This document shows, piece after piece, positions 54,954 through 64,000 of a stretch of 64,000 bases of DNA. How positions within the stretch are numbered: position 1 is the first letter of the stretch; every line of letters begins with the position of its first letter. Both the position numbers and the translations under genes were made by a program. The stretch is from Ilyomonas limi (GTDB taxonomy: Bacteria > Bacteroidota > Bacteroidia > Chitinophagales > Chitinophagaceae), in NCBI RefSeq assembly GCF_005233845.1, contig NZ_SZQL01000009.1:1-64000 (forward strand), written 5' to 3'. The notes beneath the pieces were generated by a model that saw only the letters and a program-made list of their open reading frames with translations, was not told where the DNA came from and searched no databases.

Positions 54954-56363
54954 ATGTTCACTAAGCTTTCTTTCTTCCACTTTTTAGTCACTTTGGTTGT
55001 ATTGATACTCGCATCCTGCAACAACTCAGCAAGTATTATCAAAGACATTAACATTGGCTTGCACAACAACAATAAGCTGCTCATACAAATTGATGTAAAT
55101 ACCATTAAACCGGCGCAGGTATATGCACAATATTGGGCAGATAGCGCAGAACATGAAAAGCTAACGTCGGACACTTCAAAAGCTGCTTTATCCAATTCGC
55201 TTGTTTTTACCAATATTCTACCCAATACCAAATACAGCTTTCAGTTATTTACATTAGATAATGGTAAGAAAGGCGAAAGCAAAACCTATCATTTTCAATC
55301 TGAACAATTGCCAATATGGCTGCAGGATCAGTTTAAAGCTACTGCGCCAATGCCGCAATTGCTTCCAAAGGTTTTTACAAATGGTTTCCTGGTGATGAAC
55401 AAGCGCGAGTCGCCCGGCTTTACTTACATTGTTGATACCAAAGGCAGGCTGCGCTGGTATAACATGGCAGACAATATTGGTGTAAAAGTTACTCATTTTA
55501 CCAAAGACAACACCATACTTTCCATACTCGGCACTAACGATGATCCAACGAGTTATGGAAGAGCCATTTTAGAGGTGAATTTGAAAGGAGATACGCTGGT
55601 ACATCTCCAAAAAGGGCAGGGTGATTTTCAATATACCATTCACCATGAAATTATAAAAAATGATAAAAATCAACTGGTTACTTTATATGTTGATAAAAGA
55701 GTGATGGACCTGCGTGCTGTTGGTGGCAATGTAAAAGATACCGTTGCCGGCGATGGTATTTTGGTAATGAATAATAATGGTAAAAAAGTATGGCAATGGA
55801 GCGTATTTGATGCCGTTGATCCATTAAAAGATCCGAAGATTTTAAAGGATAAAGGGGATTGGATGCATGCCAACAGTCTGAGCTTTGATACGGATGGCAA
55901 TTACCTCATGTCCTTCTATAACAATGGTCAAATATGGAAGATTAATGCAACAACCGGTGAAGTAATATGGAAGTTTGGTAAGGGTGGTACTTTTACGATG
56001 CCTGCCGATTGCCAGTTTTCGATGGCACATGCCGCGCACATCAATCAAAATGGCGACCTGATGTTTTTTAATAACGGCATTGACAAACATCAATCTGAAG
56101 TATATGCTGTAAAGCTGAATGAGGCGGCGAAAACAGCACAAACGGATATTCATATACAACTTCCGCAGGAAATATATAACGACCGCATGGGAAGCGCGTA
56201 TATGGTAAATGATACAACAATTCTGGTATGCTGTTCCAAGCACCACATCGCTGTATTAACAAATAAAAAAGGCGTGCTGCTGTGGTCTTTGGATACAGCT
56301 ATTCCACCTTACCGCGTTGAGTTTGTGGATGGCGAAACATTGCGTAAGTGGCTGTTACCTTAG
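54954..56363 (+). CDS. Arylsulfotransferase (ASST)-like lipoprotein
   Basis: The 469-residue protein has a lipobox ending LILASCNN (Cys near 22), a small beta domain (about 30-115) and then a propeller of the ASST family. Residues that correspond to the PAPS-independent ASST active site are visible: HHEI (His230/231), DWMHANSLS (His305, Asn307) and MAHAAH (His359, where the sulfohistidine forms). The arginine expected in the next strand (SSRHQ in ASST) is replaced, the segment reading MSFYNNGQIWKI (Tyr322). ASST moves sulfate between phenolic compounds in the periplasm. Here, beside SusC/SusD, it may instead act on sulfated glycan or bind it. The activity is doubtful because of the Arg change. 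Confidence 0.75.
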   Translation: MFTKLSFFHFLVTLVVLILASCNNSASIIKDINIGLHNNNKLLIQIDVNTIKPAQVYAQYWADSAEHEKLTSDTSKAALSNSLVFTNILPNTKYSFQLFTLDNGKKGESKTYHFQSEQLPIWLQDQFKATAPMPQLLPKVFTNGFLVMNKRESPGFTYIVDTKGRLRWYNMADNIGVKVTHFTKDNTILSILGTNDDPTSYGRAILEVNLKGDTLVHLQKGQGDFQYTIHHEIIKNDKNQLVTLYVDKRVMDLRAVGGNVKDTVAGDGILVMNNNGKKVWQWSVFDAVDPLKDPKILKDKGDWMHANSLSFDTDGNYLMSFYNNGQIWKINATTGEVIWKFGKGGTFTMPADCQFSMAHAAHINQNGDLMFFNNGIDKHQSEVYAVKLNEAAKTAQTDIHIQLPQEIYNDRMGSAYMVNDTTILVCCSKHHIAVLTNKKGVLLWSLDTAIPPYRVEFVDGETLRKWLLP

Positions 56364-56452
56364 CAGCATAATATACCGGATTAGTGCATTTGTAGTCATC
56401 AGGCTTTTATGTCCGATGAATGTGGCAACAACGATTAGTAATTAAATTCAAA

Positions 56453-56463
56453 CAAACGATTGC
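56453..56463 (+). promoter_or_regulatory. Third copy of the LacI-type core, upstream of the GH123 gene
   Basis: CAAACGATTGC is identical over 11 bases to part of the lacI/kinase operator at 47830-47840. It is 98 bp before the GH123 start at 56561 and within the 197-bp gap after the ASST-like gene. A related sequence, ACAACGATTAG, precedes it by about 24 bases. A fourth, weaker relative (AAACGATTCTGCGT) occurs at 61592-61605 just before the DUF5107 gene. Confidence 0.6.
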
Positions 56464-56560
56464 ACCAATAATCATAAGCATTATAGTGATAGATTCGCTT
56501 TCTACGATTGCATTGCCAAACGGTTGCCAATTGAATATACAGCTTTGTAAAAAACAGATA

Positions 56561-58294
56561 ATGAAATATTGCTTTTCTATTCTCGCTTTTATACTCAGTA
56601 GCGCTTTACAGGCGCAGGATGTAAGCCTGGCGCTGCAAAAGAACTCACCATTGGATGCTACTGAAAAGACTGCGCAGTGGCAGGCACTTGAAAGTCCTGT
56701 TCAGGTGGGCTTTGTTAATAGCAATGTACGCTATAGTCAGGAGCGGGTGCCGCAAACCCTTCCGCAAAGCAGCTATACATTAGCAGCCTGGAAAGGCGAG
56801 AAAGTACATACGCAACTGGCGGTGTGGAGCAATAAAGACATTGCAACGGTAACTGTAACTGTTAGTGATTTAAAGTCGGGGAATAAGCAGATGATTCCAA
56901 AAGGAAATATCACCACTGGTTTTGTGGGTTATGTAATGACTGATGAATATAAAGACGGCTGTGGATACCGCAAGCCACAGGACTTCGATTCGTCGCTCGT
57001 TGCAGACCCTATTAATACGTTGGTCCAATCTGTTGTTTTGAACAAGAATACTGTACAGCCAGTATGGATAGGTGTGCAGGTGCCAGCTACTACGCCTGCC
57101 GGTGTGTACGATGGTACAGTAACCGTTAAGGCAGATAAAAATTATGTGCTCAACCTGTCGGTAAAGGTGTTGGATAAAGTGCTGCCACCACCTGCGCAGT
57201 GGGCATTTAATCTCGACCTCTGGCAACATCCTGCCGCCATTGCACGGGTGCACCATGTACCACTGTGGAGTGATGCACACTTTGCCTTAATGAAAAAATA
57301 TTATACCCTGCTGGCCAGTGCCGGTCAAAAGAATATTACCGCCAGCATTGTCAACGAGCCCTGGGGGCACCAGACGTATGATGATTTTCCCAGCCTTATA
57401 CAATGGATAAAAAAGAAAGACGGCAGTTGGCAGTACGATTATAGTTTGTTTGATAAATACATTGCCTTTGTAATGAGTTGCGGCATTAATCAGCGCATCA
57501 ACTGTTACAGCATGGTACCCTGGAAAATTGCTTTCCGTTATTACGATGAAAGCATTGGTAAAGACACAGTTTTTACCGGCGATATTGGCACACCGGCTTA
57601 CAATGAATTCTGGAAAATGATGCTAACCGATTTTACCAAACACCTGAAAGAAAAAGGCTGGTTTGGTAAAACAGCCATTGCTATGGACGAGCGGCCCATG
57701 CCCGCCATGCAGTCTGTTATTCAATTATTGAAAAAAATAGATAAAGATTGGAAGATTGCGTTAGCGGGCGATTATCATCCTGAAATTGAAAGTGATGTAT
57801 ATGACTACTGTATTGCTTCCCGCCTGCAGTTTCCGGCCAATACATTGCAACTGCGGCAGCAACAGGGCAAACTCAGTGCCTGGTACACCTGCTGCACCGA
57901 AAAATATCCCAATGGTTTTACATTTTCACCCGCAGCAGAGCATGTGTGGATCGGCTGGTACACGGCTGCAAAAAATATGGATGGCTACCTGCGCTGGGCG
58001 TACAACAGTTGGACAAAAGATCCGTTGCACGACAGCCGTTTTACTGCCTGGCCTGCCGGTGATACGTATCAGGTATATCCCGGTCCTATGACCTCTATCC
58101 GTTTTGAAAAGTTGATTGAAGGGGTACAGGATTTTGAAAAAATCCGCATGCTGAAGGAAAGGTATAAAAAAGAGGGAAATGGGGCAAAATTGAAGGAACT
58201 GGAAGAAGCGCTTGCCGCTTTTGATATTGAGGTATTACAGCACCGCACCGCCGAGGAAATGGTGTTGAAGGCAAAGGATCTGCTGAACAGATAG
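56561..58294 (+). CDS. GH123-type (DUF4091) glycoside hydrolase, exported
   Basis: The ATG at 56561 begins a signal peptide (MKYCFSILAFILSSALQA); the frame is open back to 56420 but would include the operator-like site. The 577-residue protein has an N-terminal beta-sandwich (about 20-205) and a TIM-barrel of the GH123_cat/DUF4091 type with the neighbouring Asp376-Glu377 in AIAMDERPM, where GH123 beta-N-acetylgalactosaminidases carry their catalytic Asp-Glu pair. The C-terminus (GPMTSIRFEKLIEGVQDFEK) is typical of DUF4091. It should release N-acetylhexosamine, probably GalNAc, through substrate-assisted catalysis. This fits the NahK-like kinase in the same predicted regulon. Confidence 0.82.
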   Translation: MKYCFSILAFILSSALQAQDVSLALQKNSPLDATEKTAQWQALESPVQVGFVNSNVRYSQERVPQTLPQSSYTLAAWKGEKVHTQLAVWSNKDIATVTVTVSDLKSGNKQMIPKGNITTGFVGYVMTDEYKDGCGYRKPQDFDSSLVADPINTLVQSVVLNKNTVQPVWIGVQVPATTPAGVYDGTVTVKADKNYVLNLSVKVLDKVLPPPAQWAFNLDLWQHPAAIARVHHVPLWSDAHFALMKKYYTLLASAGQKNITASIVNEPWGHQTYDDFPSLIQWIKKKDGSWQYDYSLFDKYIAFVMSCGINQRINCYSMVPWKIAFRYYDESIGKDTVFTGDIGTPAYNEFWKMMLTDFTKHLKEKGWFGKTAIAMDERPMPAMQSVIQLLKKIDKDWKIALAGDYHPEIESDVYDYCIASRLQFPANTLQLRQQQGKLSAWYTCCTEKYPNGFTFSPAAEHVWIGWYTAAKNMDGYLRWAYNSWTKDPLHDSRFTAWPAGDTYQVYPGPMTSIRFEKLIEGVQDFEKIRMLKERYKKEGNGAKLKELEEALAAFDIEVLQHRTAEEMVLKAKDLLNR

Positions 58295-58602
58295 GCTCTT
58301 TTGTTTTTTATCTGATGCATGACGGATATAATAGGACATGGCTACGGTCCTTGCATGTATTTCGGTAGTCTTTTGGAATCTGTTTGATAATAAGATAATG
58401 TGTGAATCCTTAAAGCACAAGGAACACCAACCTTCCGGTCGGCAGACAGCGGTTCACAAAGATTAATAAAGAATACTTTGTGCAACTTGATTACTTTGAG
58501 TCTTTGTGATTCCTGTTCTGAAAGAATGTAAACTGTTTGGCTTTAAATTGTTATTTTATTGATTTAGACGGAGCACAACAAAAGAATAATAGAAGAATTA
58601 TA
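58295..58602. other. Intergenic region between two glycoside hydrolase genes
   Basis: It holds a small inverted repeat, CACAAAG at 58455-58461 with CTTTGTG at 58476-58482, and a TTTGTG-rich stretch of the kind seen in Chitinophagales interspersed repeats. No gene, strong promoter or LacI core was found. Confidence 0.45.
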
Positions 58603-61590
58603 ATGAGAAAATTTGTTTGTCTTTTTGTAGTCATCTGTGTAGCACAAACATTGTTTGCACAGGAAACAAAATATACCATTGCAACAGAAAAAGAAAAATG
58701 GAATACCGATTCTTTAGGCAATCACCGGGCAGTAGTAATGGTAAATAGCAACGTACCTGTTGCAAAGGCATCCATTATTTGGCGCCGGAGAGATGATAAC
58801 CCACAAGACAAACGCATTATTGTAGAAGACGCACAAACCCACCAAAAAGTAACCAATGTAAAAACGGGTAACATCACCAATTTAAGTGGCGATATTTATT
58901 TTCAACCGGTATCTGGCAAAGGCATTTACTACGTGTATTACATGCCTTATAAGAATGAAGGGCGCTCCAACTATCCAAAAGGCGTTTATCTAAAACCAGA
59001 AAATACAGCCGATGGCAACTGGTTGCAAGGAATAAACAGTTCCATCAAACCCAATGCAACAGTACAGGAAATTCAGGCTATTGATAGCCTGAATAGCTTT
59101 TACCCGATGGAAGTGATTGCTATTGGAAAAGAAACGGCTGCATTAACAGCAAAGAGTAAAAACAAAGATTATATCGTATTTCCCGAAGACAGAATCTATC
59201 CAATTAAAATGATGGATTATCTGCCTTACAAATGGGTACAAAAAGGGCTTAGTAATACCTTTAAAGGAACAGCAGATAAAGGCGAAAATTATTCTTTTCA
59301 GTTGGGCATTTATGCACTAAAAAATATCAATAATGTAAGCATTAGTTTCAGCAATCTGCAAGGTGCAAACGGACAGTCTATTCCGGCTGCTGCTATTAGT
59401 TGTTTAAACAACACAGGCATTAAATACGATGGCACTCCGTTTACCAATACAGTACATGTTGGTGCCGATAGCGTGCAGGCAATGTGGTGTTTGGTAGATA
59501 TTCCGAAAAAAATTCCTGCAGGCGTGTATAAAGGGGAGGCAACGATTAACACCAACAGCGCTCCACAAACAATAAACATCGAAATCGCCATCAGCAACAA
59601 AGAAGCTTTTAATGGCAATATTGCCGAGCCGTGGAAAGGAACAAGGTTGAAGTGGCTTAATTCTGCGATGGCGCAGGAAAACAAGGTAATTGCGCCTTAT
59701 ACACCGTTGAAAGTAAACAACCATACCATTAGTTTATTAGGTAGAAAAATAGCAATAAATAATGATGGTTTTCCGGCACAGATACAAACCTTTTTTACTT
59801 CTGAAATGACGGAGTATAAAGATTCGCCTAATAACCTTCTTACAGAGCCAATACACTTTCATTTTACAACGGCTTCTGGCAGTAATATGCAACTGCAAAG
59901 CAAAGGATTGCAGTTTACGGAACAAACGGAAGGCACTGTAACCTGGAAAGCAACAAGCAGCAATGACACGTTGCAGATGGATGTTGCCGCTTCTATGGAA
60001 TTTGATGGTTTCATCAGTTATACGGTGAAGCTGACTGCCTTGCAGAACGTATCTTTCAAAGACATCACTATGCACATCCCCTTTACCAAAGAAGTTGCTA
60101 AATACATGATGGGCTTGGGTGAGAAAGGTGGTTATAGAAAAGATAGTTTTGAATGGAAATGGGATGTTGCACACAAGAACCAGGATGGTGCCTGGATAGG
60201 TAATGTAAACGCCGGCTTGCAATATTCGCTGCGCGATGAGAAATATGTGCGTCCGCTCAACACCAACTTCTATTTGCAGAAGCCTTTATTATTGCCAACA
60301 TCTTGGGGCAATGATAACAAAGGCGGCATTACCATTGGTGAAAAGGGAGCTTCCATATTAGCCAATAATTATAGTGGTGAACGCACGGTGCAAAAAGGTG
60401 ATACGCTGTATTACAACTTCACCTTACTCATCACGCCGTTTCATACCATCAACACCGATTTTCAGTGGGCAAACCGTTTTTACCATAAGTATAATGCCAT
60501 TGATTCTATCAAAGCTACCGGCGCAACCGTTATCAATATTCACCATGCCACACCTATTAATCCGTGGATTAATTATCCGTTTATTGCATGGCAAAAAATG
60601 AAGGCGTATATCGACAGTGCGCACCAAAATGGCTTAAAAGTAAAGATATATAACACGGTACGCGAGCTGTCTAATCATGCCTATGAAACCTTCCCGATGC
60701 GCAGCCTGGGACATGAAATTTATTCACCCGGCAAAGGTGGTGGTTATAGCTGGCTGCAGGAGCATATAGACAGCGATTATATAGCAGCCTGGTTTGTGCC
60801 GGATCTTAAAGATGCAGCTATTGTAAACAGCGGTATGAGCCGCTGGCACAACTATTATGTGGAAGGTATGAACTGGCTGGTGCAGAACGTAGGTATTGAT
60901 GGTATTTACCTGGATGATGTTGCCTTTGACCGCGTTACCATGAAGCGCATCAAACGCGTGTTAACAGCAGATAATCATCCCGGTATTATTGATTTACATT
61001 CTGCCAATCAATACAACAAAAATGATGGATTTAATAACAGTGCCAACCTGTATATGGAGCATTTCCCTTATCTTAATCGCTTATGGTTCGGCGAATACTT
61101 TGACTATGAAAATAATAGCCCCGATTTCTTCTTAACCGAAGTGAGCGGCATCCCATTCGGCTTGATGGGCGAGATGCTGCAGGGCGGTGGTAATCCCTGG
61201 CGCGGCATGATTTACGGCATGACCAACCGTATGCCCTGGAGTGATAATGCCGACCCGCGCCCGATATGGAAAGTGTGGGATGACTTTGGTATGCAGGGCA
61301 CAAAAATGCTTGGCTACTGGAGTGATAACTGCCCGGTGAAAACAAGCAATGATAAGGTGCTGGCAACGGTGTATAAGAAAGAAGGGAAGGCACTAATTTC
61401 TATTGCAAGCTGGGCGGATAGTGATACAACAGTGCAATTAAAAATTGACTGGAAAGCCTTAGGCATAGATGCATCTAAAGCAACGATTACTGCACCGGAA
61501 ATAAAGAACTTTCAGCAGGGAAAAACATTTGGATTGAATGATGCTATTACGGTTGCAAAGAACAAAGGCTGGCTGTTGATTATTCAGTAA
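58603..61590 (+). CDS. Large glycoside hydrolase-like protein (GH123-N/DUF6067 type), exported
   Basis: From the ATG at 58603 a signal peptide (MRKFVCLFVVICVAQTLFAQ) is seen; the frame from 58537 would mask it. The 995-residue protein has N-terminal beta modules to about residue 330, a large beta-sandwich to about 590 and then a barrel part. The barrel has NWLVQNVGIDGIYLDDVAF with adjacent aspartates, followed by DLHSANQYNKNDG and GMTNRMPWSDNADPRPIW. This matches the DUF6067/GH123_N type of hydrolase-like proteins. An acidic catalytic role for the DD pair is likely but not proven. It follows the GH123 gene by 308 bp. Confidence 0.72.
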   Translation: MRKFVCLFVVICVAQTLFAQETKYTIATEKEKWNTDSLGNHRAVVMVNSNVPVAKASIIWRRRDDNPQDKRIIVEDAQTHQKVTNVKTGNITNLSGDIYFQPVSGKGIYYVYYMPYKNEGRSNYPKGVYLKPENTADGNWLQGINSSIKPNATVQEIQAIDSLNSFYPMEVIAIGKETAALTAKSKNKDYIVFPEDRIYPIKMMDYLPYKWVQKGLSNTFKGTADKGENYSFQLGIYALKNINNVSISFSNLQGANGQSIPAAAISCLNNTGIKYDGTPFTNTVHVGADSVQAMWCLVDIPKKIPAGVYKGEATINTNSAPQTINIEIAISNKEAFNGNIAEPWKGTRLKWLNSAMAQENKVIAPYTPLKVNNHTISLLGRKIAINNDGFPAQIQTFFTSEMTEYKDSPNNLLTEPIHFHFTTASGSNMQLQSKGLQFTEQTEGTVTWKATSSNDTLQMDVAASMEFDGFISYTVKLTALQNVSFKDITMHIPFTKEVAKYMMGLGEKGGYRKDSFEWKWDVAHKNQDGAWIGNVNAGLQYSLRDEKYVRPLNTNFYLQKPLLLPTSWGNDNKGGITIGEKGASILANNYSGERTVQKGDTLYYNFTLLITPFHTINTDFQWANRFYHKYNAIDSIKATGATVINIHHATPINPWINYPFIAWQKMKAYIDSAHQNGLKVKIYNTVRELSNHAYETFPMRSLGHEIYSPGKGGGYSWLQEHIDSDYIAAWFVPDLKDAAIVNSGMSRWHNYYVEGMNWLVQNVGIDGIYLDDVAFDRVTMKRIKRVLTADNHPGIIDLHSANQYNKNDGFNNSANLYMEHFPYLNRLWFGEYFDYENNSPDFFLTEVSGIPFGLMGEMLQGGGNPWRGMIYGMTNRMPWSDNADPRPIWKVWDDFGMQGTKMLGYWSDNCPVKTSNDKVLATVYKKEGKALISIASWADSDTTVQLKIDWKALGIDASKATITAPEIKNFQQGKTFGLNDAITVAKNKGWLLIIQ

Positions 61591-61604
61591 AAACGATTCT
61601 GCGT

Positions 61605-64000
61605 ATGAAAAAACTATGGATGTTGCTTATTCTGCTTGCGCATTTTGGAAGTGCAACATCGCAGTATAGTGTTACAGTAAAGGAATATCTGAAAACATTT
61701 CCTACTTATCCGTTTTCCGATCCCAATCCTATACCGTTGCTCACACAAGTATATCCTTATTTCCGTTTTGATGGCTTTACCGATAAAGCAGTAAACAAGC
61801 AATGGAAAGTAGTAGAAATAGAAAATGCATACATCAAAATCTTAATTCTTCCCGAGATTGGTGGCAAGATTTGGGCAGCCATAGATAAGAAAACGAGCAA
61901 GCCTTTTTTGTATTACAATCATGCGGTAAAGTTTAGAGATGTTGCGATGCGTGGTCCCTGGACAAGCGGTGGTCTGGAATCTAATTTTGGCATTATTGGT
62001 CATACGCCCAACTGTGCAACGCCGGTGGATTATACCGTACAACATGAGGAAGATGGAAGCATTACCTGTACTATTGGCGCATTGGATTTATTAACGCGCA
62101 GCAACTGGCGCATGGAGATTAATGTACCAAAAGATAAAGCTTTTTTTACTACACAGGCTTTCTGGTACAACACAACCCCTGCTGAGCAGCCTTATTATCA
62201 CTGGATGAATGCTGCCGCAAAAGCAAGCAACGATTTAGAGTTTATTTATCCCGGAAATAAATATCTGGGGCACAATGGCGAGTATGCATCCTGGCCCGTA
62301 AACAAGCAAAATGGTAAACGAATTTCGTGGTATAAAGAGAATGATTTTGGCGGCTACAAATCATATCATGTGTTTGGCAAATACACCAACTTTTTTGGTA
62401 CGTATTATCATGATGAAGACATGGGGATGGCAAGGTACAGCACGCATGATGATAAAGCCGGTAAAAAGATCTGGATCTGGGGTTTATCGGGGCAGGGAAT
62501 GATATGGGAAAAAGAGCTGACCGATACAGATGGGCAGTATGTAGAAGTGCAGTCAGGAAGGCTCTTTAACCAAAATGCAGAAGGCAGCAGTTATACGCCA
62601 TTTAAGCACATTGCTTTTGAGCCGTATGCAAGCGATAGCTGGAAGGAATATTGGTATCCGGTAAATGGAACCAAAGGCTTTGTAGAGGCCAATCAATATG
62701 GTGCTTTCAACATGAAATACGAAGATGGCTGGCTGAAGCTGTATTACTTTCCGGTGCAGGCCTTACAAGATACTTTGGTGGTGAAAGAAAACGATAAAAT
62801 TGCTTATAAAAAAGCATTGCATTTATTGCCCGAACAAGTGTTTAAAGATTCAATACAAGTTGCTGCAGATATAAATAAACTAACAGTAACAATAGGTATT
62901 GACAAGCTGCAATACAACGCTGATTCATCTGCAAATGCATTAAGCCGCCCGGTTGAAACCCCTACAAATTTCAACTGGAATAATGCGTATGGATTATACT
63001 TGTTAGGCAGCGAGTTGATGAATGAAAAGTTATATGCAAAAGCCGAAGAAAACCTGACCGCTTCATTGCAACAAGATTCTAATTTCTTACCAGCGTTAGT
63101 GAAGATGTCAGAATTAATGTATCGCAATATGCGGTATAAAGAAGCATTGCAATTAGCAACCCGTGCATTAAGCATCAACTCGGTGGCTGGCGATGCAAAT
63201 TATTATTATGGATTGGTTAATGAGCAATCAGGAAATGTAGTTGATGCAAAAGATGGATTTGATATTGCAGCTTTAGACCCGGCTTACCGAAGTGCAGCTT
63301 ACACCGAGCTGGCTTCTATTTATCATAAAGAAAAGACCGATGACAAGGCTTTGCATTATCTACAAAAAGCACTCGTTTATAATGCGCATAATATCGCTGC
63401 TTTGCAATTGCAGGCGGTTATATACAGGCAGCAACATAACCGGAATGATGCACAAAAAGTATTAGCTATCATACTGCAATTAGATCCACTAAGTCACTTT
63501 GCATTATTTGAAAAATACCAATGGAATAAAACTGAAAACAATAAGCAGGAATTTATACAATCCATCAAAAATGAATTGCCGGCAGAGACCTATGCAGAGC
63601 TGGCAATTTGGTATCATAAACAAGGTTGTATTGAGGAAGCAAAGCAATTATTTACGCTCTCCTTGCCATCGCCCGAAAGTGTGTACTGGCTGGCTTATCT
63701 GAATGGTGAAAAAGTAGATGTAAGTAAAATGGATGTATCCTTTTATTTTCCTTTCCGTTCTGAAACAGCAGGTGTGATAGCAACACTGATGAAACAACAA
63801 GAGGATTGGTTATTGAAGTATCACTTAGCGCTGATTTATCATGACAGAAATAGAATTGCGGAATGTAAACAACTATTGATGACTTGTGGAAATGATCCGC
63901 AATTTGCACCTTTTTATGCGGTAAGAGCCGCAATAGAGCGTGATAGCAATACAACGAGTGCAGCAACTGATCTGCAAACGGCACTATCGTTAAGTAAAGA
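61605..64000 (+). CDS. DUF5107 domain protein with TPR repeats, cut by window end
   Basis: The frame opens at the ATG at 61605, 14 bp after the previous stop, and is open to the last base, so the C-terminus is missing (798 residues visible). A signal peptide is present (MKKLWMLLILLAHFGSATSQ). Residues 20-380 match DUF5107: PYFRFDGF, ILILPEIGGKIWAAIDKKT, FRDVAMRGPWTSGGLESNFG and IGHTPNCATPVDY are typical. From about 450 onward TPR-type helix pairs follow (YLLGSELMNEKLYAKAEENL, ALQLATRALSINS, ALHYLQKALVYN). DUF5107 proteins accompany glycan loci and look like galactose-mutarotase-fold sugar-binding or hydrolase domains; no reaction can be stated here. Confidence 0.83.
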   Translation, partial: MKKLWMLLILLAHFGSATSQYSVTVKEYLKTFPTYPFSDPNPIPLLTQVYPYFRFDGFTDKAVNKQWKVVEIENAYIKILILPEIGGKIWAAIDKKTSKPFLYYNHAVKFRDVAMRGPWTSGGLESNFGIIGHTPNCATPVDYTVQHEEDGSITCTIGALDLLTRSNWRMEINVPKDKAFFTTQAFWYNTTPAEQPYYHWMNAAAKASNDLEFIYPGNKYLGHNGEYASWPVNKQNGKRISWYKENDFGGYKSYHVFGKYTNFFGTYYHDEDMGMARYSTHDDKAGKKIWIWGLSGQGMIWEKELTDTDGQYVEVQSGRLFNQNAEGSSYTPFKHIAFEPYASDSWKEYWYPVNGTKGFVEANQYGAFNMKYEDGWLKLYYFPVQALQDTLVVKENDKIAYKKALHLLPEQVFKDSIQVAADINKLTVTIGIDKLQYNADSSANALSRPVETPTNFNWNNAYGLYLLGSELMNEKLYAKAEENLTASLQQDSNFLPALVKMSELMYRNMRYKEALQLATRALSINSVAGDANYYYGLVNEQSGNVVDAKDGFDIAALDPAYRSAAYTELASIYHKEKTDDKALHYLQKALVYNAHNIAALQLQAVIYRQQHNRNDAQKVLAIILQLDPLSHFALFEKYQWNKTENNKQEFIQSIKNELPAETYAELAIWYHKQGCIEEAKQLFTLSLPSPESVYWLAYLNGEKVDVSKMDVSFYFPFRSETAGVIATLMKQQEDWLLKYHLALIYHDRNRIAECKQLLMTCGNDPQFAPFYAVRAAIERDSNTTSAATDLQTALSLSK

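Noticed and set aside
59737-60222. 161-residue minus-strand frame
   Set aside because: Antisense to the large hydrolase gene, with no family character.

Overview
The window looks like chromosome from a saccharolytic member of the Bacteroidota, most likely the order Chitinophagales. The evidence is three SusC/SusD-type outer-membrane pairs, a type IX secretion sorting domain, a FecR-less ECF sigma factor, DUF2911 and DUF4242 proteins, weak Shine-Dalgarno signals with TAnnTTTG-like promoter elements, and moderate-to-low GC. No rRNA, tRNA or CRISPR array was seen.

Layout. (1) 1-1236: truncated 3' end of an IS110-family recombinase gene followed by two nested stem-loops that resemble a bridge RNA. 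(2) 1237-4953: a Crp/Fnr regulator, then a four-gene redox/hydrolase cluster (NAD(P)-binding oxidoreductase, DoxX, LigB/DODA-type dioxygenase, carboxylesterase), then an IS3-type transposase remnant. (3) 5329-9598: LacI regulator with a sodium:solute symporter, and a secreted esterase. (4) 10129-33721: a mannose-glycan utilisation region. GH38-like and SGNH enzymes lie on the minus strand. Divergent from them are a T9SS-exported propeller protein, two GH92 mannosidases, an ECF sigma factor, SusD, two small surface lipoproteins (DUF5004-like and DUF4961-like), SusC, a second SusD and a second SusC, closed by a strong intrinsic terminator. (5) 33985-46568: mixed genes: Lgt-like membrane protein, sialate O-acetylesterase, PQQ-type sugar dehydrogenase, truncated haemoglobin, a DUF4242/degenerate-cyclase/AraC regulator, a giant TraB/GumN protein and a DUF2911 protein, with several interspersed repeats. 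(6) 46802-64000: a second utilisation locus: LacI regulator, N-acetylhexosamine-kinase-like enzyme, PAPS-type sulfotransferase, SusC/SusD, an arylsulfotransferase-like lipoprotein, a GH123 hydrolase, a second GH123-N/DUF6067-type hydrolase and a DUF5107-TPR protein cut by the window edge.

How the genes work together. Region 4 appears to bind, import and trim an alpha-mannose-rich glycan. Region 6 appears to handle an N-acetylhexosamine (perhaps GalNAc) glycan. Its GH123 enzyme would release the sugar and the kinase would phosphorylate it at C1. The strongest new signal is a shared operator core, AAACGATTGC, found upstream of the lacI/kinase pair, of susC and of the GH123 gene. This predicts one LacI regulon. 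Two unrelated sulfotransferase folds inside that regulon, with no sulfatase in view, make it the best candidate for an undescribed system.
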